Notes: a model not told the origin generated them from the sequence alone. DNA of 64,000 bases from Sulfurimonas sp. (GCF_029027405.1 NZ_CP093396.1:1798001-1862000), one strand, 5' to 3'. Positions 17,748-27,094 are shown, numbered from the stretch's first letter. Numbers and translations are program-made.

Positions 17748-18498
17748 TATTAATGAATTAGAAAACAGATGGCGTAAATACAAAATTAAATCATATTTAC
17801 CATATGGAATAATTACTCTAAGTATTGTTATTATTTTTACTATAATTTTTATTTTTTTACCTTATAACAAAGTAGCAAGTCAAGCAACTTTAATAAAAAA
17901 AACTAAGAATATACATAAAAAAATTGAAGCAGAAGTAAAGAAAGAAAGAAATGTGGAAACTATTAAGACTATAAAAAAAGGGAAAATAGATATAAATAAC
18001 CATAATAAGACAACTCTTTCTCCCTCATTAAACTTTATGTCTAAGATTAAACATGATACTTTTTCAAATTATGAAAATAATAAATTAACGCAATTAAACA
18101 AAGAAAAAAAAGTACAAAAAAAGAAAGTAACCAAAGTAAAAGCACCTAAAGAATATATTGAAAAATTAAGTACTGTTTTAATAGATCGTAAAAATGCACA
18201 GGAAGGTATTGAGCATGTAATAAAAAGATTTAAGAAAAGCAACAACCCTGCTCTTAGTTTATTTATAGCAAAAAAATACTATGAACTTGGTGTATACAGC
18301 AAATCATACAACTATGCTTTACTGACAAATCAGATAAATGACAATATAGATGCTAGTTGGATTATTTTTTCAAAATCTCTTGTTAAATTAAATGAAAAAG
18401 AAGAAGCTATTCAGATATTAAAAAAATATATTCAGCATTCACATTCATTACAAGCAAAAATTCTTCTAGAAGAGATAAAATCAGGAAAGTTCAGATGA
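17740..18498 (+). CDS. mshN: MshN-like TPR membrane protein
   Basis: A 252-aa bitopic protein. A transmembrane helix lies at residues about 22-44 (YGIITLSIVIIFTIIFIFL), followed by a Lys-rich linker and TPR-like helices in the last 90 residues (ALSLFIAKKYYELGVYSKSY, then IIFSKSLVKLNEKEEAIQIL). Position and layout match MshN. It overlaps the next gene by 4 bp (ATGA). Confidence 0.7.
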   Translation: MLNINELENRWRKYKIKSYLPYGIITLSIVIIFTIIFIFLPYNKVASQATLIKKTKNIHKKIEAEVKKERNVETIKTIKKGKIDINNHNKTTLSPSLNFMSKIKHDTFSNYENNKLTQLNKEKKVQKKKVTKVKAPKEYIEKLSTVLIDRKNAQEGIEHVIKRFKKSNNPALSLFIAKKYYELGVYSKSYNYALLTNQINDNIDASWIIFSKSLVKLNEKEEAIQILKKYIQHSHSLQAKILLEEIKSGKFR

Positions 18499-19037
18499 AA
18501 ACATTATTAATACTAGTACTTAGCATAAATTTATACGCAACTATAAAAGAAAATATGTTTACACTTTATCAAAATAAAAAATACGAAAAAGTTTGTGATA
18601 TTGGGTTTTACAATTTTAAAAATAATAAAATAGATGAAGAGTTTGTATCACTATACGCTTTTTCTTGTCTTAATTCAGACTATTTAGATAGATTGGCAAC
18701 ACCAATTGCATTATTGAAATTTTCCAAAGAGTCAAGAGCAAACTCAGCTTATTTTTCTGTAATACTAATGCAAAAAAAACTTTTATATCATGCTCTTATT
18801 GATAATTACGACATATCTTCATTAAATTTGCCTACTACTGACTATGTTTTATCAAAAGTTTTTGATTTTTATGCAAAACTTGGAAAACATGAAGCAAGAG
18901 CTTTTTATCTATTTGAAGATGAAAATGATAAGAAGTTAACGTATAAGTTGTATTTAGAAAAAGATAATAGAGTCAAAAAAATAGTTATTGAAGAGTTTTA
19001 TGATAAGATAACTATAAAACGACATATTTACTGGTAA
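18495..19037 (+). CDS. Exported protein of unknown function in the msh/cts cluster
   Basis: A 180-aa protein with an N-terminal signal peptide (MKTLLILVLSINLYA) and alpha-helical, TPR-like content (LYQNKKYEKVCDIGFYNF, VSLYAFSCLNSDYLDRLA). Vibrio MSHA clusters have no gene at this position between mshN and mshE, so it looks like a Campylobacterota-specific part of the machine, perhaps a periplasmic adaptor. It overlaps mshN by 4 bp and precedes mshE by 14 bp. No family recognised. Confidence 0.65.
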   Translation: MKTLLILVLSINLYATIKENMFTLYQNKKYEKVCDIGFYNFKNNKIDEEFVSLYAFSCLNSDYLDRLATPIALLKFSKESRANSAYFSVILMQKKLLYHALIDNYDISSLNLPTTDYVLSKVFDFYAKLGKHEARAFYLFEDENDKKLTYKLYLEKDNRVKKIVIEEFYDKITIKRHIYW

Positions 19038-19051
19038 AACTAGGAAAATTC

Positions 19052-20788
19052 ATGGATAGAATAACTACTGATTTGCTTGCAAATGGATCGATTATGAAAG
19101 GTCAAGTTGATAGACTTTTAACAAAAGGTTTGAATTCTAACCTGATTTTAAGAGATATAACACTATCTGGGTTTATGACTATGGATAGACTTATTCGTTT
19201 CATAGTAGAACAAATAAGAAATGGTGTTTATGAATTATCAATTATTGATAATTATGATTATATTGCTGAAAAAGAAGTATTACAAAAATTATCTATTGAA
19301 TTAGACTTGTCTTTTTTAGATTTAGACTCTATAGATATGGACTATCATCTTATAAGTAAAGTCCCTTTTACTCAGCTAAAAAAGCATACTGTCATACCAA
19401 TTTCCCGTGATGACATGAGTGTAACAGTCGCTTTTTGCGATCCTCTAAATATTGAAGCTGAAGAAGCTATACAAAGACTTTTTTCAAGAAAAATTTTAAG
19501 AATTGCATGTGCAACAAAGAAACAAATCCAATCTTACTTATATAAAGTTGAACTACAAGATAGCGTAAAAGATTTAATTAAAAAAATTCGTGATGAATTA
19601 AACTCTATTACCTCATTAGAAGAACAACAAGAATCATCATCAATACTCCTCCTAATTGATGTCATTTTAAAAACATGTATTCGTAGTAGAGCAAGTGATG
19701 TGCATATAGAACCAACAGAGAAAAACTGTGTTGTTCGCGCTCGTATAGATGGTAAACTTACAGAAGTACAAATCTTTGATAAAGATATATATCCACCTTT
19801 AGCATCTAGACTTAAGCTTTTAGCTAATCTTGATATTGCCGAAAAAAGAAAACCTCAAGATGGTCGTTTTTCTACTACTGTTGGAGATCGAGAGTTTGAC
19901 TTTCGTATATCTACACTACCTATTCTGTATGGAGAATCTATAGTTATGCGTGTTCTAGATAAGGAGAAGGCTCTTGTAAGACTAGAAGATGCAGGAATGG
20001 ACTCTACAAGCTATAACAAACTTCTAAAAGGACTACAAGAGCCATTTGGTCTAATCCTAGTAACAGGACCTACAGGTAGTGGTAAAACAACAACTCTATA
20101 TGGTGCATTAAATGAACTTAGAAATGTAGAAGATAAAGTTATTACAGTTGAGGACCCGGTTGAGTATAGAATGAATCTTATTCAACAAGTTCAAGTAAAT
20201 CCAAAAGTAGGATTATCTTTTGCGGCAGCTCTTCGCTCTATATTAAGACAAGATCCAGATAAAATTATGATTGGTGAAATTAGAGATCAAGAAACTTTAG
20301 AGATTGCAATAAAAGCAGCTTTAACAGGTCACATGGTTATATCTACTCTCCACACAAATGACTCAATCAGTGCAATTCCTCGAATGGTTGATATGGGAAT
20401 TGAAAATTATCTTATAAGTGGAGCCTTAGTTGCCATTCAAGCACAAAGACTAATTAGAAAGATTTGTACTAAATGTAAAGTAATAGAAAAAATTCCATCA
20501 TCAACACTAGATGATTTTGAGCAATATATTCCAAAAAAAGCAATATTTTACAAAGGTCAAGGATGCAAAGAATGTAACGATACTGGGTATATGGGTAGAG
20601 AAATGATATGTGAAGTATTAACTATAACAGAAGCTATGTCATCTCTGATTGCTAAAAGTGCTCCAAAAGATGTTATGCTTACGCAAGCAATAGAAGATGG
20701 TTTTATTGGAATATTTGAAAATGGTATTCAAAAAGCTCTGGACGGTGTGACTAGTTTAGAAGAAGTATTAAGGGTGGCAAAAGTATGA
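19052..20788 (+). CDS. mshE: MshE/GspE-type assembly ATPase
   Basis: A 578-aa hexameric ATPase that powers pilus or pseudopilus extension. The N-terminal MshEN-like domain includes DLSFLDLDSIDMDYHL. The core carries ASDVHIEPTE, Walker A GPTGSGKTTT near residues 337-346, the Asp box VEDPVEYRM, Walker B PDKIMIGEIRD, the His box STLHTNDS, and the zinc tetracysteine motif CTKC-(about 40)-CKEC near residues 471-512. Campylobacter CtsE is the likely counterpart. No PilT retraction ATPase is in the window. It overlaps mshG by 4 bp. Confidence 0.93.
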   Translation: MDRITTDLLANGSIMKGQVDRLLTKGLNSNLILRDITLSGFMTMDRLIRFIVEQIRNGVYELSIIDNYDYIAEKEVLQKLSIELDLSFLDLDSIDMDYHLISKVPFTQLKKHTVIPISRDDMSVTVAFCDPLNIEAEEAIQRLFSRKILRIACATKKQIQSYLYKVELQDSVKDLIKKIRDELNSITSLEEQQESSSILLLIDVILKTCIRSRASDVHIEPTEKNCVVRARIDGKLTEVQIFDKDIYPPLASRLKLLANLDIAEKRKPQDGRFSTTVGDREFDFRISTLPILYGESIVMRVLDKEKALVRLEDAGMDSTSYNKLLKGLQEPFGLILVTGPTGSGKTTTLYGALNELRNVEDKVITVEDPVEYRMNLIQQVQVNPKVGLSFAAALRSILRQDPDKIMIGEIRDQETLEIAIKAALTGHMVISTLHTNDSISAIPRMVDMGIENYLISGALVAIQAQRLIRKICTKCKVIEKIPSSTLDDFEQYIPKKAIFYKGQGCKECNDTGYMGREMICEVLTITEAMSSLIAKSAPKDVMLTQAIEDGFIGIFENGIQKALDGVTSLEEVLRVAKV

Positions 20789-22026
20789 AGTATTATATTG
20801 CAACGATTCTTACAAAAGGTAAAAGAGAAAAAATTTCTCTTTATGCAAAAGATAAAAAAGAAGCAAATGATTATGCGAAGTTAAAATACTCTGGAATAAT
20901 TATCAAAGTTATCGAGGGTAAGGAACCTTTAGAAGCACAACTGAAAAGATTTAAAGCAAACTTTCTTCAGAATATTAAAAAAAGAAAAATTAAGCCAGAT
21001 GGACTAATAGCTTCCATTCGTCAACTTGCAGTAATGACAAATGCTGGTATTTCAATATATGACTCTTTAAATGAAATTGCCCAGTCAACAGATGATCAGG
21101 CATTAGAACATGTTTTTGGTAAGCTTGCGGATGATATAAATTCCGGTCATTCATTATCAGTATCAATGAAAAATTTTCGTTTTGAGTTAGGAAATCTGAC
21201 AATTGCCATGGTGGAACTTGGAGAAAAAACAGGTAATCTTGATGAGTCATTGTATGCTTTAGCTGATATGCTTGAAGAAATTCGATCTAATTTTATTAAA
21301 TTTAAAAAAGCTATGGCATACCCAAGAAATGTAATGATTGCGATGGCTATAGCATTTACAATTTTAATATCTTTTGTTGTTCCAAAATTTAAATCAATTT
21401 TTGATTCATTAAAGGTTGAACTACCTCTGCCTACTCAAATATTACTTTTTCTCGAGCATCTATTTAATAACTACGGTCTTTATGTTATAGCTATATTATT
21501 TTTGTCTGTTTCACTTTTTAAATACCTTATAAGAAATTATACTCATATAAGAATGGGATGGCATAAGTTTTTATTAAAAACATATCTTATAAAAAATATT
21601 ATTAAGTTTTCAACTCTAAATCGTTTTACATTAGTTTTTTCTGAACTAATCCGTGCTGGTATTCCCATAGCTGAAGCATTAGATACTGCGATAGGTATGA
21701 TTGATAATTTACCACTAAAACGGAAATTACTTTCTGTGAGAAGAGCAGTTGAAAAAGGTGGCACATTAAATAATGGACTAAAAGAAACTAAACTTTTTGA
21801 AAATATGGTTTTACAGATGGTAAGAGCTGGTGAGGATAGCGGTACTCTTGACACTATGATTCAAAAAGTTGCAGAATACTATAAGATGCGTTTTGATGCA
21901 ATAATAGATGGTCTTTCAGATGCAATAGAGCCTATTATGCTTGTTATAATTGCTGCAATGGTTATTCTTTTAGCATTAGGTATTTTCTTACCAATTTGGG
22001 GAATGGGCGCTGCTGTTGGAGGTTAG
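20785..22026 (+). CDS. mshG: MshG/PilC/GspF-type inner-membrane platform protein
   Basis: A 413-aa polytopic membrane protein with the duplicated T2SSF domain: repeat 1 about residues 75-195 (IRQLAVMTNAGISIYDSLNE) and repeat 2 about 275-400 (LNRFTLVFSELIRAGIPIAE, MVRAGEDSGTLDTM). Three hydrophobic segments follow the usual pattern, the last near the C-terminus (IMLVIIAAMVILLALGIFLP). It is the rotor-like base driven by MshE; Campylobacter CtsF is the likely counterpart. It is the last gene of the cluster. No prepilin genes (MshA/B/C/D) follow, since the next gene converges 11 bp away. Confidence 0.92.
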   Translation: MKYYIATILTKGKREKISLYAKDKKEANDYAKLKYSGIIIKVIEGKEPLEAQLKRFKANFLQNIKKRKIKPDGLIASIRQLAVMTNAGISIYDSLNEIAQSTDDQALEHVFGKLADDINSGHSLSVSMKNFRFELGNLTIAMVELGEKTGNLDESLYALADMLEEIRSNFIKFKKAMAYPRNVMIAMAIAFTILISFVVPKFKSIFDSLKVELPLPTQILLFLEHLFNNYGLYVIAILFLSVSLFKYLIRNYTHIRMGWHKFLLKTYLIKNIIKFSTLNRFTLVFSELIRAGIPIAEALDTAIGMIDNLPLKRKLLSVRRAVEKGGTLNNGLKETKLFENMVLQMVRAGEDSGTLDTMIQKVAEYYKMRFDAIIDGLSDAIEPIMLVIIAAMVILLALGIFLPIWGMGAAVGG

Positions 22027-22037
22027 AATCTAAATAT

Positions 22038-22613
22038 TTATTCAATAATATCTATTATTCTATCTAGTTTTTTTAATAAATTTTTAATACTGACTTCATC
22101 AGCTTTGATAGTATAAACTGCTTGTGATTCAAAAATCTTTTTTATTATACAAATATTTAGAATTTCACATTCATACTCAAGCTTTCTAATGTTTGAGTAT
22201 GAAAAACATAATTTTACTTCTATCTCTTTCTTATACTCACTTAAATTCGCAATATTTATAAGCATATTTACAGCTTCTGAATAAGCTCGCACTAACCCAC
22301 CAGTACCTAATTTAGTACCACCAAAATATCTGACTATTATCACTGCCGAGTTTATTAAATTTGAACCTTGAAGCACCATGAGACTTGGCTTACCTGAAGT
22401 TCCTTTTGGCTCACCATCATCAGTTGAGTATTCAGTTATTTGATTAAATTCATTTAGATATCTGTACGCAATTACAAAGTGCCTAGCTTTTAGATGTTCT
22501 TGTTTTAGTTTATTTAGTGTTAGTAAGAAATCATCATATGGAGTGAGATAAGCAATAAATTTAGATTGCTTTATCTCATAAGTTTTTGTATATGTTTTAT
22601 CAATAAATTTCAT
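22038..22613 (-). CDS. yigZ: YigZ/IMPACT family protein
   Basis: A 191-aa member of the UPF0029/IMPACT family, starting at ATG 22613 (MKFIDKTYTKTYEIKQSKFI). A longer in-frame extension would run into yebC. Hallmarks are SKFIAYLTPYD, ARHFVIAYRY, STDDGEPKGTSGKP and VIIVRYFGGTKLGTGGLVRAYSEA (a stretch of the family signature). Bacterial members are linked to translation and ribosome interaction, but the exact role is unknown. It starts 1 bp after the yebC stop, so both are on one transcript. Confidence 0.9.
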   Translation of the reverse strand: MKFIDKTYTKTYEIKQSKFIAYLTPYDDFLLTLNKLKQEHLKARHFVIAYRYLNEFNQITEYSTDDGEPKGTSGKPSLMVLQGSNLINSAVIIVRYFGGTKLGTGGLVRAYSEAVNMLINIANLSEYKKEIEVKLCFSYSNIRKLEYECEILNICIIKKIFESQAVYTIKADEVSIKNLLKKLDRIIDIIE

Positions 22614-22614
22614 A

Positions 22615-23325
22615 CTATTGTATATTTGTAAAAACCTTTTGAACATCTTCATCATCTTCAAGTTTTTCTAAAATTTTATCAATCTCTTTTTGTTGTTCTG
22701 AAGATATGCAAATAGGACTATTTGCCATTCTCTCTAAATTTGCCTTTGTAATCTCTATATTCATATCTTCTAAAGCTGAGTTAAGAGTTCCAAAACTAGT
22801 ATAATCTGCTGTAAGTAAACAAATTCCATCTTCTTCTTCAATCTCTTCTAATCCAGCATCTATAAGTTCTAATTCTAACTCTTCAATATCCATTTTGTCA
22901 GTTAGCTTAAACTCTATTAGGGCTTTTCTATCAAACATAAATTCTAAAGAACCATTAGTAAGAAGTTCTCCACCTCTTTTTGTAATAATATTTTTAATAT
23001 TCGCTACTGTTCTAGTATTATTATCAGTCATTGATTCTACAAAAATTAAAACACCATGAGGAGCTTTACATTCATAATTCACTTCAAGCATAGAAGCTGT
23101 ATCTTTTGCAGATGCTCTTTTAATAGCAGCTTCTATATTGTCTTTTGGCATATTTTCAGATTTGGCATTTAATATAGCAGTACGAAGTTTTGAGTTCATA
23201 TCAGGATCACTACTCCCTTCTTTTGCTGCCATCATAATTATTTTACCTAGCTTTGGAAACAACTTTGACATTGCACCCCATCTCTTTAATTTTGACGCTT
23301 TTCTATATTCAAAGGCTCTACCCAT
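22615..23325 (-). CDS. yebC: YebC/PmpR family protein
   Basis: A 236-aa protein of the TACO1/YebC family. The N-terminus GRAFEYRKASKLKRWGAMSK, followed by PDMNSKLRTAILNAKSENMP and DNIEAAIKRA, is diagnostic. Family members act as DNA-binding regulators or, as shown for some, help ribosomes through proline-rich stretches. It forms a two-gene operon with yigZ and is divergent from the 163-aa gene at 23393. Confidence 0.95.
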   Translation of the reverse strand: MGRAFEYRKASKLKRWGAMSKLFPKLGKIIMMAAKEGSSDPDMNSKLRTAILNAKSENMPKDNIEAAIKRASAKDTASMLEVNYECKAPHGVLIFVESMTDNNTRTVANIKNIITKRGGELLTNGSLEFMFDRKALIEFKLTDKMDIEELELELIDAGLEEIEEEDGICLLTADYTSFGTLNSALEDMNIEITKANLERMANSPICISSEQQKEIDKILEKLEDDEDVQKVFTNIQ

Positions 23326-23392
23326 AAAAATTTCCTTATTCTTAACATATAATTTCAGTATAATACCATATAGACATATATTAAGGATTTAA

Positions 23393-23884
23393 ATGAGACT
23401 TAGTTTTAGACTTAAACACTATTTCTTTAGTGCTTTTCGAGAATTTTTTGTTCATCATCATGGCTCTCTAGAGTTTCGTGCTAAAATATTCGCCCTTGTC
23501 ATAGCTTCAAATGAAGATTCTACTGTAGATAGTTATGTTGCCGTAAAAAAAATTGGTATGCAAATATATAAAGATGATGAAGATAGAGTAAATTTGTTAA
23601 TGCTCTCAACTAAAGAACTGGTAAAAAAAGTTCAAGACAACAATGGATTAGATATTGATACCTTAGTTAATAATATTCAAAAAGAGTTAAAAATCATTCC
23701 AAGATACGCAAAAAAAATTGATGTTGAATCTCTAAAGCCAATTATCGACTTAACTCATGATAAAGATACTTTAGATTATCAACATAATATCATAGAATTT
23801 TTATCAAAATTAAAACAAGAAACTCTTCAAAATAAAAAAACACAAATTGAAAAAGATGAAAAAAATCTAGATTGTAGATACTAA
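23393..23884 (+). CDS. Conserved hypothetical protein
   Basis: A 163-aa soluble protein with no recognisable domain. The N-terminus (FRLKHYFFSAFREFFVHHHG) is aromatic and basic, and the remainder is helical with many charged residues. The sole plus-strand gene between yebC and ttcA, it starts at ATG 23393 after AAGGA. Similar small proteins occur in Sulfurimonas-like genomes in my memory, but no function can be given. Confidence 0.7.
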   Translation: MRLSFRLKHYFFSAFREFFVHHHGSLEFRAKIFALVIASNEDSTVDSYVAVKKIGMQIYKDDEDRVNLLMLSTKELVKKVQDNNGLDIDTLVNNIQKELKIIPRYAKKIDVESLKPIIDLTHDKDTLDYQHNIIEFLSKLKQETLQNKKTQIEKDEKNLDCRY

Positions 23885-23890
23885 ATAGCT

Positions 23891-24658
23891 CTAAAGAGAA
23901 AACTTATCTTTATCAAAAAAACTATCAATTGATATATTTTTAAATGCTGAATTCAAGCTAGTAAATAGTTGAGGGAACTCTTCTTCCATTTTAGCTAACA
24001 TTTTTTTCATATTAGCACGAGCATGTGGCATCTTTACATCAAAACGCATAGCAGGACAAGCTTCATCACCAATAGCATTTAAATTATTATCATCTACAAA
24101 AGCTCTAAGTTGGCGCTCACGCATCCCGATAAGTGGACGAATAACTATCAAACCATTTTCAGCTTTATATTTTGGTGCTAAACTTCGCATCTGCCCATTA
24201 TAAATAAAATTCATAAAAAAACTCTCACAAGCATCATCCAAGTGATGACCTATCGCTACTTTATTACAGCCATTATCTTGCGCTGCTGTATAAAGATAAC
24301 CTCTACGCATTCTAGAAAAGAAGCTACAAAATGAAGAGTTTTTTCTTATTTTTTCTTTTGCTAATTCATAAACTTTTGTATCTATTACAATATGATCAAT
24401 CTCATGTTTTTTACAATGTTTTTTAAGGTCATCATAATTTTCACCCATTCCATAGCTAATAGTAACTGCAATAAAATCAAATTTAAAAGGGGCACGGCGT
24501 TGTTGTTCTCTCATAGCATGAATCATAGTAAGGGAATCTTTGCCGCCACTAAGTCCGACTAATATTTTATCGCCCTCTTCTATCAATTCAAACTCAGCAT
24601 TTGTTTTACCAAGTTTAGACATTATTTTTTTAGATAACTTAATCGACAATCTTATCAA
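23891..24658 (-). CDS. ttcA: TtcA-like PP-loop tRNA thiolation enzyme
   Basis: A 255-aa ATP-pyrophosphatase of the TtcA/TtuA family, which in TtcA makes 2-thiocytidine at tRNA position 32 using a 4Fe-4S cluster. The PP-loop VGLSGGKDSLTM lies near residues 33-44; IGHHLDDACESFFMNFIYNG and VIRPLIGMRE are family motifs. The first cysteine motif is CSFFSRMRRG rather than CxxCSRxRRG, so one cluster cysteine is absent, and the C-terminal site reads EACPAM instead of PCNLC. The start is uncertain: TTG 24658 overlaps mtnN by 20 bp, with TTG 24649 and ATG 24622 as alternatives. Confidence 0.82.
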   Translation of the reverse strand: MIRLSIKLSKKIMSKLGKTNAEFELIEEGDKILVGLSGGKDSLTMIHAMREQQRRAPFKFDFIAVTISYGMGENYDDLKKHCKKHEIDHIVIDTKVYELAKEKIRKNSSFCSFFSRMRRGYLYTAAQDNGCNKVAIGHHLDDACESFFMNFIYNGQMRSLAPKYKAENGLIVIRPLIGMRERQLRAFVDDNNLNAIGDEACPAMRFDVKMPHARANMKKMLAKMEEEFPQLFTSLNSAFKNISIDSFFDKDKFSL

Positions 24659-25331
24659 CCATTCTCATAATAAACTCTGCTGATATAATCGCACTTGATT
24701 CCATAAACTCATCAAAAGAAAAACTTGCATCTGTGTCTGCAGTATCACTTATTGCGCGCAAGATAAAAAATGGAATATTTAAAGCATTACAAACAACAGC
24801 AACACTAGCTCCTTCCATTTCCAAGGCATCTGCTTTAAAGTGCTTTACTATGTTGTCTTTTACTACGGTATCATGTACAAACTGATCACCAGTAGCTATA
24901 ATTCCTTCTTGAACTGTTTTACCAAGCTCTAAAGCCACTTTATTTGATAACTCTATTAAAGATTTATCAGCTTCAACAAATACAGAACCGCCAGGTACAA
25001 ATCCCATGGGATGTCCAAAAGCTGTAATATCTAAATCATGTTGAGAAAGCTTAGATGCTACTATCAAGTCACCAATTTTAAGGGATGGGTTGATTGCACC
25101 AGCTACTCCAGAAAAAAGTAACTTGTCACAATTAAAATATTGTATCATGGTAGATGCTGTTAAAGTTGAAAAAACTTTACCAATTTTTGAATAAGCTACA
25201 ACAATTTCTACCCCTTTATAAGTCGTTTCGTAGTATTCGTTGTCTGCATATTTTGTAGTTTTATATGAGCCAAGTTTTTCAAGTATTGGTGCTATTTCTT
25301 CGGGCATTGCACCCATAATTGCTATTTTCAT
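24639..25331 (-). CDS. mtnN: 5'-methylthioadenosine/S-adenosylhomocysteine nucleosidase
   Basis: A 230-aa MTA/SAH (and possibly aminofutalosine) nucleosidase. The N-terminus MKIAIMGAMPEEIAPILEKL is diagnostic; LLFSGVAGAINPSLKIGD, ATGDQFV, ALEMEGASVA and RAISDTAD complete the active site (catalytic Asp in SDTAD). In Campylobacterota the enzyme often also serves the futalosine menaquinone pathway. It lies 9 bp downstream of the nitrilase gene and overlaps ttcA. Confidence 0.95.
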   Translation of the reverse strand: MKIAIMGAMPEEIAPILEKLGSYKTTKYADNEYYETTYKGVEIVVAYSKIGKVFSTLTASTMIQYFNCDKLLFSGVAGAINPSLKIGDLIVASKLSQHDLDITAFGHPMGFVPGGSVFVEADKSLIELSNKVALELGKTVQEGIIATGDQFVHDTVVKDNIVKHFKADALEMEGASVAVVCNALNIPFFILRAISDTADTDASFSFDEFMESSAIISAEFIMRMVDKIVD

Positions 25332-25340
25332 TTTATTCCC

Positions 25341-26057
25341 TTATATTTCAAATGTTTTAATTATTTTTTCATAATGAGGTAGTTTATGTATTATTTTTGC
25401 ATTGGAATCTACAATACAACTACCACCCCAAAAGCCTAGTCCATCTTCAAAACCTACACGATTAACAAAAATAACTTTAGCGTTACAATGCAAGGAAGCA
25501 GATTTTAATAAGGCTAGCCATTGGTCTTCTATATTTAAACCATCTTCATCAAATCCACGAGCAGGAGAGGCTACAATAGCAATTATATAATCAGGATTTT
25601 CATTAAAAAGTTGTTGATGCACTCCTGCATGCCATAAATCTTCACATACAAGCATAGAAATTTTACCGTGTGAACTATCAAACCCTTCAAATACACTTCC
25701 TGAACTAAAATATCGAGCTTCTTCAAACATTCCATAATTTGGCAAATGTACTTTATTGTGCTGAGAAATTAATTTTCCGTTTGAAAAATATAACGCAGCA
25801 TTCCTAAATACTTTATTATCTCTAATTGCTCCACCAACAATAATATCAACTTGTACACTTAACCTCTTTAAAGAATCTAATTCATTTATTTCATAAGCAT
25901 CTTCAAAAAGTTTATCTTGCAATAAATAACCATTTAGTGCTAATTCTGGAAATATAATTAAATCACTCTCTTTCTTATACTCATTTATTATTGAAATTAT
26001 TTCAATAATATTTGAACGATTAAGCTTTGGAGAAATTTGAGCTAAAGTAACTTTCAT
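25341..26057 (-). CDS. Carbon-nitrogen hydrolase (nitrilase superfamily)
   Basis: A 238-aa amidohydrolase. The catalytic triad is visible: Glu in IIFPELALNGYL, Lys in HNKVHLPNYG, and Cys in SMLVCEDLWH. HNKVHLPNYGMFEEARYF and MLVCEDLWHAG resemble the glutaminase domain of NAD synthetase and related amidases; no synthetase domain is attached. The substrate cannot be read from sequence. It starts at 26057, directly after the fabD stop (0 bp gap). Confidence 0.88.
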   Translation of the reverse strand: MKVTLAQISPKLNRSNIIEIISIINEYKKESDLIIFPELALNGYLLQDKLFEDAYEINELDSLKRLSVQVDIIVGGAIRDNKVFRNAALYFSNGKLISQHNKVHLPNYGMFEEARYFSSGSVFEGFDSSHGKISMLVCEDLWHAGVHQQLFNENPDYIIAIVASPARGFDEDGLNIEDQWLALLKSASLHCNAKVIFVNRVGFEDGLGFWGGSCIVDSNAKIIHKLPHYEKIIKTFEI

Positions 26058-26996
26058 TTAACTACAAATTTCCTCTGTAACTTTTGCTAAAGATGCCATA
26101 TCTGAAATATTTAAAGTTTTAAGATTTTTTGCAATTCTACGATTTAAACCTTTTAATGTTATTCCATTTCCAAATTCAATTGCCATATCAACATCATCTG
26201 AAATTGCCAAAATAGATTGTTTATACTTAACAGGTTTAACTAATTGATCTTTTAATAATGATACTGCCTCTTCTTTAGTATTGTATCTCTTAGTTGTTAC
26301 ATTAGACACAATAGGAGCCTCGAAACTATCACTAACCATACTTAATAATAATTGAGCTAATGGCTCTTGGGCAGGTTCTAACAACTCACAATGAGAAGCT
26401 ACTGACATGTCTAATAGTATAGCTCTTTTTGCACCAGCATCTTTAAATATTTTCTCTAATGACACTAAATCAGATTTCATTCCAGCTACAACTAATTGCC
26501 CATCTTGATTATAATTTGCAGGCCAAACTTTTTTCCCATTTGCTCGAGCATCTGAGCAAACTTTTTCAACAGACTCATCATTAAGACCCACTAAGACCAT
26601 CATACCAGCTTCTATTTTCTCACATGCTGATTGCATAAATTTTCCACGATTATGTACTAATTCAATAGCATCTACATAATCAATCGCTCCAGATGCACAT
26701 AAAGCAGAAAACTCTCCAAGCGAATGACCTAAAAATAATTCTGCGTTTATATTTGGACATGCTTCTTTAAAAAGTTTATAAGCAATCATTTGAACAAGTA
26801 AAATCGCAGGTTGAGTATATGCAGTTTGACCTAGTTTTTCATTCTCTTCAAATATTAATTCTTTAAAATCAACTCCTATTCTCTCCCCTGCTTTTGTAAA
26901 CATTTCTCTAGCAGTTTTAGAATTTTCATAAAAATCTTTACCCATACCTACTGCTTGAGAGCCTTGCCCTGCGAATATCATTACTATTTTTGACAT
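26058..26996 (-). CDS. fabD: Malonyl-CoA:ACP transacylase
   Basis: Cytoplasmic enzyme that loads malonyl groups on ACP for fatty acid elongation. I start it at ATG 26996 (MSKIVMIFAGQGSQAVGMG), which follows AAGGAAATATAAT; an earlier in-frame ATG lacks support. The catalytic Ser lies in LGHSLGEFSAL, the His is in VASHCELLEP, and the C-terminal VEFGNGITLKGL-type segment is present as AIEFGNGITLKGL. The length of 312 aa is normal. It is followed directly by the nitrilase and mtnN genes. Confidence 0.96.
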   Translation of the reverse strand: MSKIVMIFAGQGSQAVGMGKDFYENSKTAREMFTKAGERIGVDFKELIFEENEKLGQTAYTQPAILLVQMIAYKLFKEACPNINAELFLGHSLGEFSALCASGAIDYVDAIELVHNRGKFMQSACEKIEAGMMVLVGLNDESVEKVCSDARANGKKVWPANYNQDGQLVVAGMKSDLVSLEKIFKDAGAKRAILLDMSVASHCELLEPAQEPLAQLLLSMVSDSFEAPIVSNVTTKRYNTKEEAVSLLKDQLVKPVKYKQSILAISDDVDMAIEFGNGITLKGLNRRIAKNLKTLNISDMASLAKVTEEICS

Positions 26997-27056
26997 ATTA
27001 TATTTCCTTTGCTTAAACTCACTCTTTAGCAAAAGGCTATGAGTAGAGTTTATGTA

Positions 27057-27091
27057 CTTCGCTTGCGAAGCTCGCCTTAACCCCGTAGGGG
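27057..27091. repeat. Double hairpin upstream of fabD
   Basis: Two adjacent perfect hairpins: CTTCGC-TT-GCGAAG (27057-27070) and CCCC-GTA-GGGG (27081-27091). They are GC-rich against an AT-rich background and lie between the regulator gene stop and fabD. On the minus strand no long T-run follows, so this is a REP-like palindrome or weak terminator rather than a classic one. A related CCCC/GGGG plus CTTCGC pair lies at the end of hypC. Confidence 0.5.
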
Positions 27092-27094
27092 AAC

